A stretch of DNA of 27,757 nucleotides from CAYOBW01 sp964402115 (GTDB taxonomy: Bacteria > Verrucomicrobiota > Kiritimatiellia > UBA8416 > CAYOBW01). Shown piece after piece: positions 16,544 to 24,571 of this stretch (position 1 is the first letter of the stretch; each line of letters opens with the position of its first letter). Position numbers and translations under genes: made by a program. Location of the stretch: positions 1 through 27,757 of the forward strand of contig CAYOBW010000069.1 of the NCBI GenBank assembly GCA_964402115.1. The letters run 5' to 3'. The notes beneath the pieces were generated by a model. It saw only the letters and a program-made list of their open reading frames with translations. It searched no databases and was not told where the DNA came from.

Positions 16544-18012
16544 ACAACAATCCGTCCCCCGGCGCTCCTGCGCGCCGGCATCGCTGGCTGGCCCTGGCCG
16601 TGCTGCTGGCGGCGACGCCGGCCGCGCGGTGCGCCGCCGACGCGCCGCCGCCGGCGAAGCCGAACGTGGTCTTCATCCTCGCCGACGACCTGGGCTACAT
16701 GGACATCGGCGCAAACAATCCGAAGACGTTCTACGAGACGCCCAACATCGATTCCCTGGCCGCCCGCGGCATGCGCTTCACGCAGGGCTACGCTGCCTGT
16801 CCCGTCTGCTCGCCTACCCGCGCCAGCATCATGACCGGCAAGTACCCGGTGCGTACGGGCATCACGGATTACATTCCCGGGATGCGGAATGCGAAACTCC
16901 GCTCCGCGCCCAACGCTCTCCAGTTGGCGTTGGAAGAGGTCACCCTGGCCGAGGCGCTGCGCGCGGGCGGCTACACCAACTTCTTTGCCGGCAAGTGGCA
17001 TCTCGGGGCCGGCGAGTTCTCGCCGAACGCGCAGGGCTTCGGCCCGGGCCTGACCGGTTCCGGGCAGTTCTACTACCCGCCCGGCGACGTGCCGCCCCCG
17101 AGTCCGCCGGCTGACCCCAAGAGCACCGACCGCATCGCCGACGCGGCCGTGCGCTTCATCGCGGCCAACCGCGACCGGCCGTTCTTCGCCTACCTGCCGT
17201 TTCTCGCCGTGCACATTCCTGTCGGCGCGCGCGCCGACCTGGTGGAGAAGTACCGGCGCAAGCAAGCCGCGGCGCAGCCCGACGCGTGGGGGACGGAGCG
17301 CGGGAGCCGGGTTCGCCTGGTGCAGAATCACGCCGCGTACGCCGCGATGCTCGAGCAGCTGGACGCCGCCGTCGGCCGCGTGCTGGCCGCGCTCGATCGC
17401 GCCGGGCTCGCCGAGCGCACGGTCGTCATCTTCATGTCCGACAACGGCGGCCTCTCCACCGCGGAGGGCCATCCCACCTCGAACCTCCCGCTGCGCGCCG
17501 GCAAGGGCTGGCTTTACGAGGGCGGCATCCGCGAACCTTGGATCGTTCGTGCCCCGGGTGTGACCAGGCCCGGCAGCGTGTGCGAGACGCCGGTCGTCAG
17601 CACCGACTTCTACCCGACGCTCCTTGACCTGGCCGGACTGCCGTTGAACCCCGCGCAACACCGCGACGGCGTCAGCCTCCTGTCGCTGCTCAAGGGCGGG
17701 TCCCTGCAGCGCGGCGCGCCGCTGTTCTGGCACTACCCGCACTACGGCAACCAGGGCGGCGCCCCCGGCGGCGCGGTGCGCGACGGCGACTGGAAACTCA
17801 TCGAGTGGTACGAAGACGGCCGGACCGAGCTCTTCAACCTCCGCGAGGATCCCGGCGAAACGAAGGACCTCGCCGCCGCGCAGCCAGCCAGGGCGAAGGA
17901 GCTTCGCGCCCGGCTCGCCGCCTGGCGCAGCGACGTGCGGGCCCTCATGCCCACGCCCAACCCCGACTGGACCGGTCGGCCGGAGCCGGGGAGAAAGGCC
18001 CGGCAGAAATGA
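16540..18012 (+). CDS. S1 sulfatase, S1_16-like
   Basis: 490 residues. N-terminus with basic residues (PARRHR) then a hydrophobic core WLALAVLLAATPAARCA, a signal peptide. KPNVVFILADDLGYMDIGANN has Asp49-Asp50; the motif C-S-P-T-R has Cys90; GKWHLGAG has Lys152 and His154; SDNGGLSTAEGHPTSNLPLR begins at about residue 300 (Asp301-Asn302), followed by GKGWLYEGGIREPWIV. That last pattern is what I associate with subfamily S1_16, some of whose characterised members remove 4-O-sulfate from galactose or N-acetylgalactosamine. That specificity is family knowledge and is not proven here. The Pro-rich segment PPGDVPPPSPPADP is a loop. GGAGAAAGG at 16524-16532 is the likely ribosome site; start and stop both overlap neighbours by ATGA. 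Confidence 0.94.
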   Translation: MNNNPSPGAPARRHRWLALAVLLAATPAARCAADAPPPAKPNVVFILADDLGYMDIGANNPKTFYETPNIDSLAARGMRFTQGYAACPVCSPTRASIMTGKYPVRTGITDYIPGMRNAKLRSAPNALQLALEEVTLAEALRAGGYTNFFAGKWHLGAGEFSPNAQGFGPGLTGSGQFYYPPGDVPPPSPPADPKSTDRIADAAVRFIAANRDRPFFAYLPFLAVHIPVGARADLVEKYRRKQAAAQPDAWGTERGSRVRLVQNHAAYAAMLEQLDAAVGRVLAALDRAGLAERTVVIFMSDNGGLSTAEGHPTSNLPLRAGKGWLYEGGIREPWIVRAPGVTRPGSVCETPVVSTDFYPTLLDLAGLPLNPAQHRDGVSLLSLLKGGSLQRGAPLFWHYPHYGNQGGAPGGAVRDGDWKLIEWYEDGRTELFNLREDPGETKDLAAAQPARAKELRARLAAWRSDVRALMPTPNPDWTGRPEPGRKARQK

Positions 18013-19667
18013 GACTGCTGCTCCTGGCCAGCTTGTGTGTCGTGACCGTTCTGGGCGGCCGTGCGGGCGCCGCGGAGGCGCCCCCTCCGGCGCGGCCCAA
18101 CGTGATTTTTATCCTCACCGATGACCAGGGCTGGGCGGACGCGAAGTTCGCCGGGCATCCCTACGTCCAAACGCCGAACCTCGACCGGTTGTCCCGCGAG
18201 GGCACGTGGTTCAAGCAGTTCTACGTCGCGGCCACCGTGTGCTCGCCGAGCCGGTGTGCGTTCATGACGGCGCACTATCCGGCCCGCCACCGGATCCACG
18301 GCCACTTCGCCGATCACGCGCAGAACGCCGCCCGCCACATGCCGGACTGGCTCGACCCGCAGACGCCGACCGTCACCTCGTTGCTCAAGCAGGCCGGCTA
18401 TGCCACCGGTCACTTCGGCAAATGGCATCTGGGCGGCGGCGACGGCGCGCCCACACCCGACGCTTACGGGCTCGATGACGTGCGCGCCATGGTCTGCCGC
18501 AACCCGGCCTGGACCGAGCCCGCCGCGACGTTCTGGGCCAAATCGAGCGCGGCCATCGTGGACGAGGCCATCCGCTTCATCCGGGCCAACCGCGAACGGC
18601 CCTTCTACGCCAACGTCTGGACGCTGGTGCCGCACGCGCCGCTGAACCCGTCGCCGGAGCAGCTCGCGGTCTACGCCTCGCTCGCCCCGCGCGCCGGCGA
18701 TCCGGCGTTTGGCGCGTGGATGCAGAAGTATCTCGGCTCCGCGCAGGACCTCGACAGCCAGATGCGGATCTTCTGCGCCACGCTGACGGACCTCGACACG
18801 CAAATCGGCCGGCTGCTGGGCGCGCTCGACGAGCTCAAGCTCGCCGACAACACGATCGTCATGTTCTCCAGCGACAACGGGCCCGAGGACTACCGGATCG
18901 GCAACGCCGCCAACGCCGGCGTCGGCAACACGGGCCCGTTGCGGGCGCGCAAGCGCAGCATGTACGAAGGCGGCATCCGCACCTTCGGCCTCGTCCGCTG
19001 GCCCGGCCGCGTGGCGGCGGGGCGGGTGGATGAGACCAGCGTGCTGAGCGGCGTGGACTGGCTGCCGACCGTCTGCAAGCTCGCGGGCGTCGCCGTGCCG
19101 GCCGGGGTGGAGCCCGACGGCGAGGACGTGAGCGACATCTGGCTGGGACCAGCGCGCGCGCGCCGCCGGCCGCTGTACTGGGAATGGCTGTTCCCGGTAG
19201 CCGGCGGCGGCGAGTATCAGCCGCCCGGGCTGGCCATCCGGGAGGGCCAGTGGAAGCTGTTTGTGCGCCACGATGGCAGCGGGGCCGAGCTGTACGACAT
19301 CCCGCACGACATCGCCGAGCAGCACGACGTCGGCGCCGGGCACCCGGACGTGGTGAAGGAGCTCACGGCCAAGGCGCTGGCCTGGCAGAAAGCGCTGCCG
19401 CCAAGCCCCGCGCGCGACAAAGCCGCCGCCGGCGCGCCCGCGGAAAGAACGCGGAAGCCCGCCGCCAGGCCCGCCGACCGCACCGCGATGTTCAAGGGCA
19501 AGGACGTCAACCACGACGGCAGGCTCACGCTCAAGGAGTATCTTCACAACTTCCCGGATGAAGCCGAAGGCCGCCGCCGGTTTCCGACATTCGATACGAA
19601 CAAGGACGGGGTGTTGACCGAAGAGGAGTTCGTCAGCATGGGTGTTCCCGCAGGGCAAGCGAAATGA
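18009..19667 (+). CDS. S1 sulfatase with C-terminal EF-hand pair
   Basis: 552 residues. The start is ATG18009 in the ATGA overlap; in-frame codons back to 17805 lie inside the previous gene. Leader MRLLLLASLCVVTVLGGRAGA, then RPNVIFILTDDQGWADAKF (Asp38-Asp39), C-S-P-S-R with Cys78, GKWHLGGG with Lys138 and His140, SDNGPEDY with Asp289-Asn290. After the sulfatase fold (to about 470) comes an Ala/Pro/Lys-rich linker and two EF-hand loops. Loop 1 (499-510) has Asp499, Asn501, Asp503, Thr507 and Glu510. Loop 2 (529-540) has Asp529, Asn531, Asp533 and Glu540. Both have the right ligands for calcium. Such C-terminal EF-hand tails occur in marine planctomycete-type sulfatases. Role is probably calcium-dependent folding or surface attachment (inference). 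Confidence 0.94.
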   Translation: MRLLLLASLCVVTVLGGRAGAAEAPPPARPNVIFILTDDQGWADAKFAGHPYVQTPNLDRLSREGTWFKQFYVAATVCSPSRCAFMTAHYPARHRIHGHFADHAQNAARHMPDWLDPQTPTVTSLLKQAGYATGHFGKWHLGGGDGAPTPDAYGLDDVRAMVCRNPAWTEPAATFWAKSSAAIVDEAIRFIRANRERPFYANVWTLVPHAPLNPSPEQLAVYASLAPRAGDPAFGAWMQKYLGSAQDLDSQMRIFCATLTDLDTQIGRLLGALDELKLADNTIVMFSSDNGPEDYRIGNAANAGVGNTGPLRARKRSMYEGGIRTFGLVRWPGRVAAGRVDETSVLSGVDWLPTVCKLAGVAVPAGVEPDGEDVSDIWLGPARARRRPLYWEWLFPVAGGGEYQPPGLAIREGQWKLFVRHDGSGAELYDIPHDIAEQHDVGAGHPDVVKELTAKALAWQKALPPSPARDKAAAGAPAERTRKPAARPADRTAMFKGKDVNHDGRLTLKEYLHNFPDEAEGRRRFPTFDTNKDGVLTEEEFVSMGVPAGQAK

Positions 19668-21505
19668 AGACAGCCATCCTTTTGTCGCTTCTGCCGGGGC
19701 TGCTGGGCCTTGCCGCCTGCCCGGTCGCGGCGGCAACGCGCCCCAACATCCTCCTCGTCTACACCGACGACCACGGCTGGGCCGACCTCGGCGCGCAGGG
19801 CGTGGATGGCGACATCCGCACGCCGCACCTGGATCAGCTCGCGCGCGACGGGGTGCGTTTCACCCGCGGCTACGTCACTGCGCCGCAGTGCACGCCGTCG
19901 CGGGCAGGCGTGATCTCCGGGCGTTACCAGCAGCGCTTCGGCGTGGAGCACAACGGCCTCGCCATGCAGCAGGAGGTGCTCACGCTGCCGGAGCGGCTCA
20001 AGGCGGCGGGCTATATCAGCGGGATCAGCGGCAAGTGGCATCTCGATATCGAGAGCGTGAACCTGCAGGGCCGGAAGAACGTTGCCCGTCCTGAACTTGC
20101 GCCGTGCGGGCAGGGCTTCGACGAGTACTTCACCGGCTCGATGCAGGACTACAGCGCCTCGCACGCGCTCGATGGCACGCCGTTCGCCGACGCGCCGCAC
20201 AAGGTGCGGGATGAGCGGTTCCGTGTCACGATTCAAACCGACGCCGCGCTCTCCTTTCTTGAGCGCCGGGCCAGGCAGCCGGACCAGCCGTGGTTCCTCT
20301 ACGTCGCTTACATGGCGCCGCACGTTCCGCTGGAATCGCCGGAACCGTGGTTCTCCAGGACGCCTGCCACGCTGCCGAAGGAGCGGCGCCAGGCCCTCGC
20401 GATGATTGCCGCGCTGGACGATGGCCTTGGGCGCATCCGCGAAAAGCTGCGGGCGATCGGCGCTGAGAAGAACACCCTCATCTTCTTCATCGGCGACAAC
20501 GGTGCGCCGCTGGGGACCGCGTGGAACGGTTCCCTCAACCTGCCGCTGAAAGGCCAGAAGGGCATGCTCAGCGAAGGCGGCATCCGCACCCCCTTCGTCG
20601 CTGCGTGGCCGGGCACGATTCCCGGCGGGCAGGTGTACGAACACCCTGTGATCAGCCTTGACGTGGCCGCGACGGCCGTGGCGCTGGCCGGGCAGCCGCA
20701 CGACAACCTCGACGGCGTCAACCTGATGCCGTTCCTCACGGGCGCAGACAAGTCCGCGCCGCACGCGACGCTCTATTGGCGCTGGATGTCGCAAGCCGCC
20801 ATTCAAGAGTTTCCCTACAAGCTCATCGTGCTGGGCGATCGTCAGCGCCTGCTGTTCGACATCACCCGGCCCGAAGGCGAGAACATCGAGCGCAATCTCA
20901 TGAAGACGCACCCCGACATAGCCGCGCGACTCGAAGCCAAACTGAAGACGTGGTGCGCCACGCTTCAGCCGCCCGGCTTTTCTAAAACGTTCGACGCGCA
21001 CCACGAAGGCCTGTTTGCCGTGCATAACCTTATCGCGGAAGGCGCAGGCGTTTCCGCCGCGGCCGCACCCGCGGGTTCCATCCAGGGCTGGCTCTGCCGC
21101 AATGGCACGCTGGCGATCAAGGATGGTGCGCTGGCCATCATGCCCGACGCCCAGGCCGCGGGGAATGCCCGCCCCTTCATCACCCGCAGCGGCCTTGACC
21201 TGCCCGGCCCGGTCAACGTCGTCCTGCGTGTACGCGCGCAGCGGGGCGGCCCGGGCGCCGTCACCTGGCGCACGAAGCAGCAGCCCGACTTCGTTCCCGC
21301 CAACACCCGCGCCTTCGACTGGCCCACCGCCACCGACTGGCAGGACGTGAAGGTCGAACTGCCCGCCGATGCGCGCCTCATCCACCTGCGCATCACGCCT
21401 GCTCCGGGCAGCGCCGGCCTCGAAATCCAATCCATTGCATTGTGTGGAAAAGGCGGCCAGCCGCAGATCTGGAGTTTCGCGGAACAAACGGGGAGGGACA
21501 GATGA
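19664..21505 (+). CDS. S1 sulfatase with C-terminal beta-sandwich extension
   Basis: 613 residues. Leader MKTAILLSLLPGLLGLAACPVAAA contains LAAC at 16-19, which fits a lipobox, so it may be a lipoprotein; cleavage after PVAAA is the alternative. RPNILLVYTDDHGWADLGAQG has Asp35-Asp36. The motif is C-T-P-S-R with Cys76; GKWHLD has Lys124 and His126; GDNGAPLG has Asp278-Asn279; SEGGIRTPFVAAWPG follows. The sulfatase fold ends near residue 440. An extra domain of about 160 residues (about 445-605) has beta-rich text such as IQGWLCRNGTLAIKDGALAIM and GSAGLEIQSIALCGK. It looks like a jelly-roll of carbohydrate-binding type, but I cannot name the family. Joined by ATGA to both neighbours; no strong ribosome site upstream, so translational coupling is likely. 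Confidence 0.93.
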   Translation: MKTAILLSLLPGLLGLAACPVAAATRPNILLVYTDDHGWADLGAQGVDGDIRTPHLDQLARDGVRFTRGYVTAPQCTPSRAGVISGRYQQRFGVEHNGLAMQQEVLTLPERLKAAGYISGISGKWHLDIESVNLQGRKNVARPELAPCGQGFDEYFTGSMQDYSASHALDGTPFADAPHKVRDERFRVTIQTDAALSFLERRARQPDQPWFLYVAYMAPHVPLESPEPWFSRTPATLPKERRQALAMIAALDDGLGRIREKLRAIGAEKNTLIFFIGDNGAPLGTAWNGSLNLPLKGQKGMLSEGGIRTPFVAAWPGTIPGGQVYEHPVISLDVAATAVALAGQPHDNLDGVNLMPFLTGADKSAPHATLYWRWMSQAAIQEFPYKLIVLGDRQRLLFDITRPEGENIERNLMKTHPDIAARLEAKLKTWCATLQPPGFSKTFDAHHEGLFAVHNLIAEGAGVSAAAAPAGSIQGWLCRNGTLAIKDGALAIMPDAQAAGNARPFITRSGLDLPGPVNVVLRVRAQRGGPGAVTWRTKQQPDFVPANTRAFDWPTATDWQDVKVELPADARLIHLRITPAPGSAGLEIQSIALCGKGGQPQIWSFAEQTGRDR

Positions 21506-23100
21506 AGCGATTCATGGCAATGGCGATGCTGGGGTTGACGGCGGCGGGGTGGGGGCAAGCAGCGGAAGCGCCGCGGCCGAATATTGTCTTTCTCATGGCC
21601 GACGACCTCGGCTGGGGGGACTTTCAGTGCTACAACGCGAAGGGAAGAGTCCCGACGCCGCACCTCGACCGGATGGCTCGCGAGGGCATGCGCTTCACCG
21701 ACGCTCACACGCCGGCGGCCCTGTGCGCGCCGACGCGCTACGCGGTGGCGACAGGCAACTACACGTGGCGCGGTCGACAGCCGGGCGGGACGTGGGGCTG
21801 GAACCAGGCTCCGCAATTCCTGCCCGGGCAGAAGACTGTCGGCCACCTGCTGCAGGAGGCGGGGTATCGCACGGCGCTGTTTGGCAAGCTGCACTACGGC
21901 GGCGTTTTCGAGAACCTGGGCGCGGGCCGGCCGGACTTCACCCGGCCGATGAAGGTCGGGCCGCGCGAGTGGGGGTTCACCTATTCGTATGTGCTTCTCG
22001 GCGGGCACCAGGCGCCGCCCTACTGCTTCTTCGAGAACAACCGCGTGGACGGCGACGGCTCGAAGGTCGTGCGCCTGGCCGCCGGGCCGCTCAATGGCGG
22101 CGTGGTACCCACGGCCGGGCCGGGGCTGCCCGATTGGGATAGCCGTCAGGTCGGCGAGAAGCTGGTGCAGAAGGCGTTGGCCTTCATCGATGCCGAGAAG
22201 GGCAAGCCGTTCTACATCCACCTCTCCACCGACGGCGCCCACGGGCCATACACCCCGCCGGACGAGCTGGCGGGCACGCCGGTCAAGGGCGTGACGAAGA
22301 TGTCCCCCAAGACGGACATGGCCTACGAGTTCGACGTTGTCGTCGGCAAGTTCATCGAGGCGCTTGAGCGGCGAAACCTGCTGGAGACCACGCTGATCAT
22401 CGCCACCAGCGACAACGGCGGCATTCCCACCGACCGCGAGAAGAGCGGCCACGATGCCGTCGGCGGGCTGCGCGGCGCGAAGTCGCAAATCTGGGAAGGC
22501 GGCCACCGCGTGCCGTTCCTGGCCCTGTGGAAGGGCCATGTGCCGGCAGGAGAGGTTCGCAACCAGTTCATCGGCACGCACGACATCGTGCCGACGTTCG
22601 TCGAACTGGCGGGCGGAACCTTCGCCGCCGACCAGATGCTGGACAGCGTGAGCCTGGCCCCGGTGCTGCTGGGCCGGCGCGGCGACAAAGAGCCGGTTCG
22701 CCAGACGTTGCTGATCCAGAGCAGCCCGGGCCGCGACGCGCTCGACGCTGAGTTACCCGAGGAACAGGCGCGAGTCGCGGCGGCTGCGGCCGGCAAAAAG
22801 CTGACGGCGGAAGAGCGCAAGCAGGCGAAGAACAAGGCGCTGGGCCAGATCGCGCGCAAGGGTGCGCAGTCCGGCAGCGACGGCATGGCTCACGCGCTGC
22901 GCGAAGGCCCGTGGAAGCTCGTGTTCGACATCGCGCACGATGCGCCGGTCGCGCTCTACAACCTGACCGACGACCTGACCGAGCAGCGGAACCTGATTGC
23001 CGACGAAGCGCAGAAGGGGCGCGTCGCGCGGATGGAAGGCCTCTACCGCGAGATCCGCCGCTCGAAACGCAGCACCCCGCTGCCGGCGCCGGCGACCTGA
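21502..23100 (+). CDS. S1 sulfatase, CAPTR-motif type (possibly S1_15-like)
   Basis: 532 residues. The start ATG21502 lies in an ATGA overlap and follows GGGAGGG at 21491-21497; in-frame codons from 21442 belong to the previous gene. Leader MKRFMAMAMLGLTAAGWGQAA, then RPNIVFLMADDLGWGDFQC (Asp34-Asp35), formylglycine motif C-A-P-T-R with Cys75, and GKLHYGG (Lys129, His131) in place of GKWH. SDNGGIPT gives Asp304-Asn305, followed by WEGGHRVPFLALWKG. CAPTRYAVATGNYTWRGR suggests the S1_15-like group, from memory only. A Lys/Ala-rich helical insert (about 418-456, with GKKLTAEERKQAKNKALGQIARKG) splits the C-terminal subdomain before LREGPWKLVFD. The last ATGA overlap of the array is at its start; a 49-base spacer follows its stop. 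Confidence 0.93.
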   Translation: MKRFMAMAMLGLTAAGWGQAAEAPRPNIVFLMADDLGWGDFQCYNAKGRVPTPHLDRMAREGMRFTDAHTPAALCAPTRYAVATGNYTWRGRQPGGTWGWNQAPQFLPGQKTVGHLLQEAGYRTALFGKLHYGGVFENLGAGRPDFTRPMKVGPREWGFTYSYVLLGGHQAPPYCFFENNRVDGDGSKVVRLAAGPLNGGVVPTAGPGLPDWDSRQVGEKLVQKALAFIDAEKGKPFYIHLSTDGAHGPYTPPDELAGTPVKGVTKMSPKTDMAYEFDVVVGKFIEALERRNLLETTLIIATSDNGGIPTDREKSGHDAVGGLRGAKSQIWEGGHRVPFLALWKGHVPAGEVRNQFIGTHDIVPTFVELAGGTFAADQMLDSVSLAPVLLGRRGDKEPVRQTLLIQSSPGRDALDAELPEEQARVAAAAAGKKLTAEERKQAKNKALGQIARKGAQSGSDGMAHALREGPWKLVFDIAHDAPVALYNLTDDLTEQRNLIADEAQKGRVARMEGLYREIRRSKRSTPLPAPAT

Positions 23101-23137
23101 GCGAACGACTGCAGTGCCAGTGCCGCTCGAGAACGAT

Positions 23138-23145
23138 GGAGGTGA
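23138..23145 (+). promoter_or_regulatory. Strong ribosome-binding site for the sulfatase at 23150
   Basis: GGAGGTGA, near-perfect anti-16S match, 4 bases before ATG23150. It fixes that start against in-frame codons further upstream (from 22997), which overlap the previous gene. It is the best such site in the window, at a junction without gene overlap. Confidence 0.75.
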
Positions 23146-23149
23146 TTTC

Positions 23150-24471
23150 ATGATCAACGCAGTCCGACTGCTGGCGTGCCTCGCCCTGTCCGCGGTCGCC
23201 GCCGCGGCGCCCGGCGCCAATTCGCCGGCGCGGGTCAACATCCTGCTCATCACCGCGGACGATCTCGGTTGTCAGCTTTCCTGCTACGGCGACAAGCGCC
23301 TCCAGACACCGCGGCTTGACGCGCTGGCGGCAGCGGGGGCGCGGTTCGAGAACTTCTACGTGGCGCAGTCGTCCTGCAGCGCTTCGCGGGCGGCGCTGCT
23401 GACCGGGCGGTGGCCGCACCAGACCGGGCAAGTCGGCCTGGCGCACCTTGGCTTCCGGATGCACCCCGGCCAGAAAACCCTGCCCGCGCTGCTGCAGGCG
23501 GCCGGCTACCGTACCGGCATCATCGGCAAGCTCCACGTCGAGCCGGCGGCCGACTTCCCGTGGGATTGGATGTCCGCGAAGAAGGCGGCTCCCGGGCCGA
23601 CGCATGACGTGAAGTGGGTGGCGGAGCAGAGCAGGGTCTTTCTCGCCGCGGCCAAGGCGGCGCAGCGGCCGTTCTTCTACTACGTGAATTTCGTCGATCC
23701 CCATGGACCGTATACACCGGAGCTGGACCAGATCGCTGGCATTCCGGCGCAGCCCGTGCAGGCCGGGGACATCGCGGACCCGTATCCGATGAAGACGCCC
23801 ACCGAGGCCGCCCGGAAACGCGTCACGGCCACCATTATCAACACCATTCTGCGCGTCGATGCGGGCGTGGGGCTGCTGCTGGACGAGCTGCAGGCCTCGG
23901 GCCTGGCCGGCAACACGCTCGTGATCTTCCTGGGCGACAATGGCCTGCCGGTCACGCGCGGCAAGACGTGGTGCTACGAGCCCGGCGTGCGCGTGCCGCT
24001 GCTGCTGCGCGGCCCCGGCGTTCCGGCGGGACAGGTGCGGAGCGACCTGGCCTCCGCGGTGGATCTCCTGCCCACCATCCTCCGTGTCGCCGGCGTCGAC
24101 GTGCCGGGCGCGGTGGCTGGTCAGCCGCTGCTGCCGACCTCGGCGCGCGAGTTCCTGTTCACCGAGATGAACTTCCACGAGCCGCAGACCCTGCGCGTCC
24201 AGCGCACCGTCCGCGACGCGCGCTACAAGCTGCTCCTGAATCAGACCGCGGCGGCGGGCCAGGCGCCGGTCGAGTTGTTTGATCTGGAGCGCGACCCCGG
24301 CGAGGCGACGAACCTGGCAGACGATCCCGCGCGTGCGGAGACGCGCCGCCGGCTGGAGGCGGCGTTGCGCGCGTGGCGGGAGCAGACCGGCGACCCGCTG
24401 CTGGATGCGGACCGCATCCGGCGCTGGCAGGACGCCGCCGACCGCTGGGACAAACTGCCGCGGGTGAAGGC
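23150..24471 (+). CDS. S1 sulfatase, SGSH/S1_8-like, 3' end lost in scaffold gap
   Basis: 440 codons are visible before the run of N. Leader MINAVRLLACLALSAVAAAAPGA, then VNILLITADDLGCQLSCYG (Asp37-Asp38). The motif is C-S-A-S-R (Cys76): Ala replaces the usual Pro, a variant accepted by sulfatase maturases and common in heparan N-sulfatase-like S1_8 proteins. GKLHVEP has Lys127 and His129; GDNGLPVTRGKTWCYEPG has Asp263-Asn264. YVNFVDPHGPYTPELDQI and a C-terminal ELFDLERDPGEATNLADDPA agree with that group. The visible sequence reaches the region where such proteins end (DRIRRWQDAADRWDKLPRV), so probably only a few residues are missing. The open frame through the N run into the next sulfatase is an artefact, not a fusion. 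Confidence 0.9.
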
Positions 24472-24571
24472 NNNNNNNNNNNNNNNNNNNNNNNNNNNNN
24501 NNNNNNNNNNNNNNNNNNNNNNNNNNNNNNNNNNNNNNNNNNNNNNNNNNNNNNNNNNNNNNNNNNNNNNN
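24472..24571 (+). other. Scaffold gap of exactly 100 N
   Basis: One hundred undetermined bases, a conventional placeholder for unknown length. It removes the end of one sulfatase, the intergenic junction and the leader of the next. The right flank resumes at the conserved P-N-I motif that starts every sulfatase here, so shared sequence between neighbouring paralogues may have broken the assembly (inference). Confidence 0.98.

Noticed and set aside
17742..19736. Long - strand open frame opposite two sulfatases
   Set aside because: Shadow of GC-rich coding DNA; both + strand genes have full catalytic motifs.
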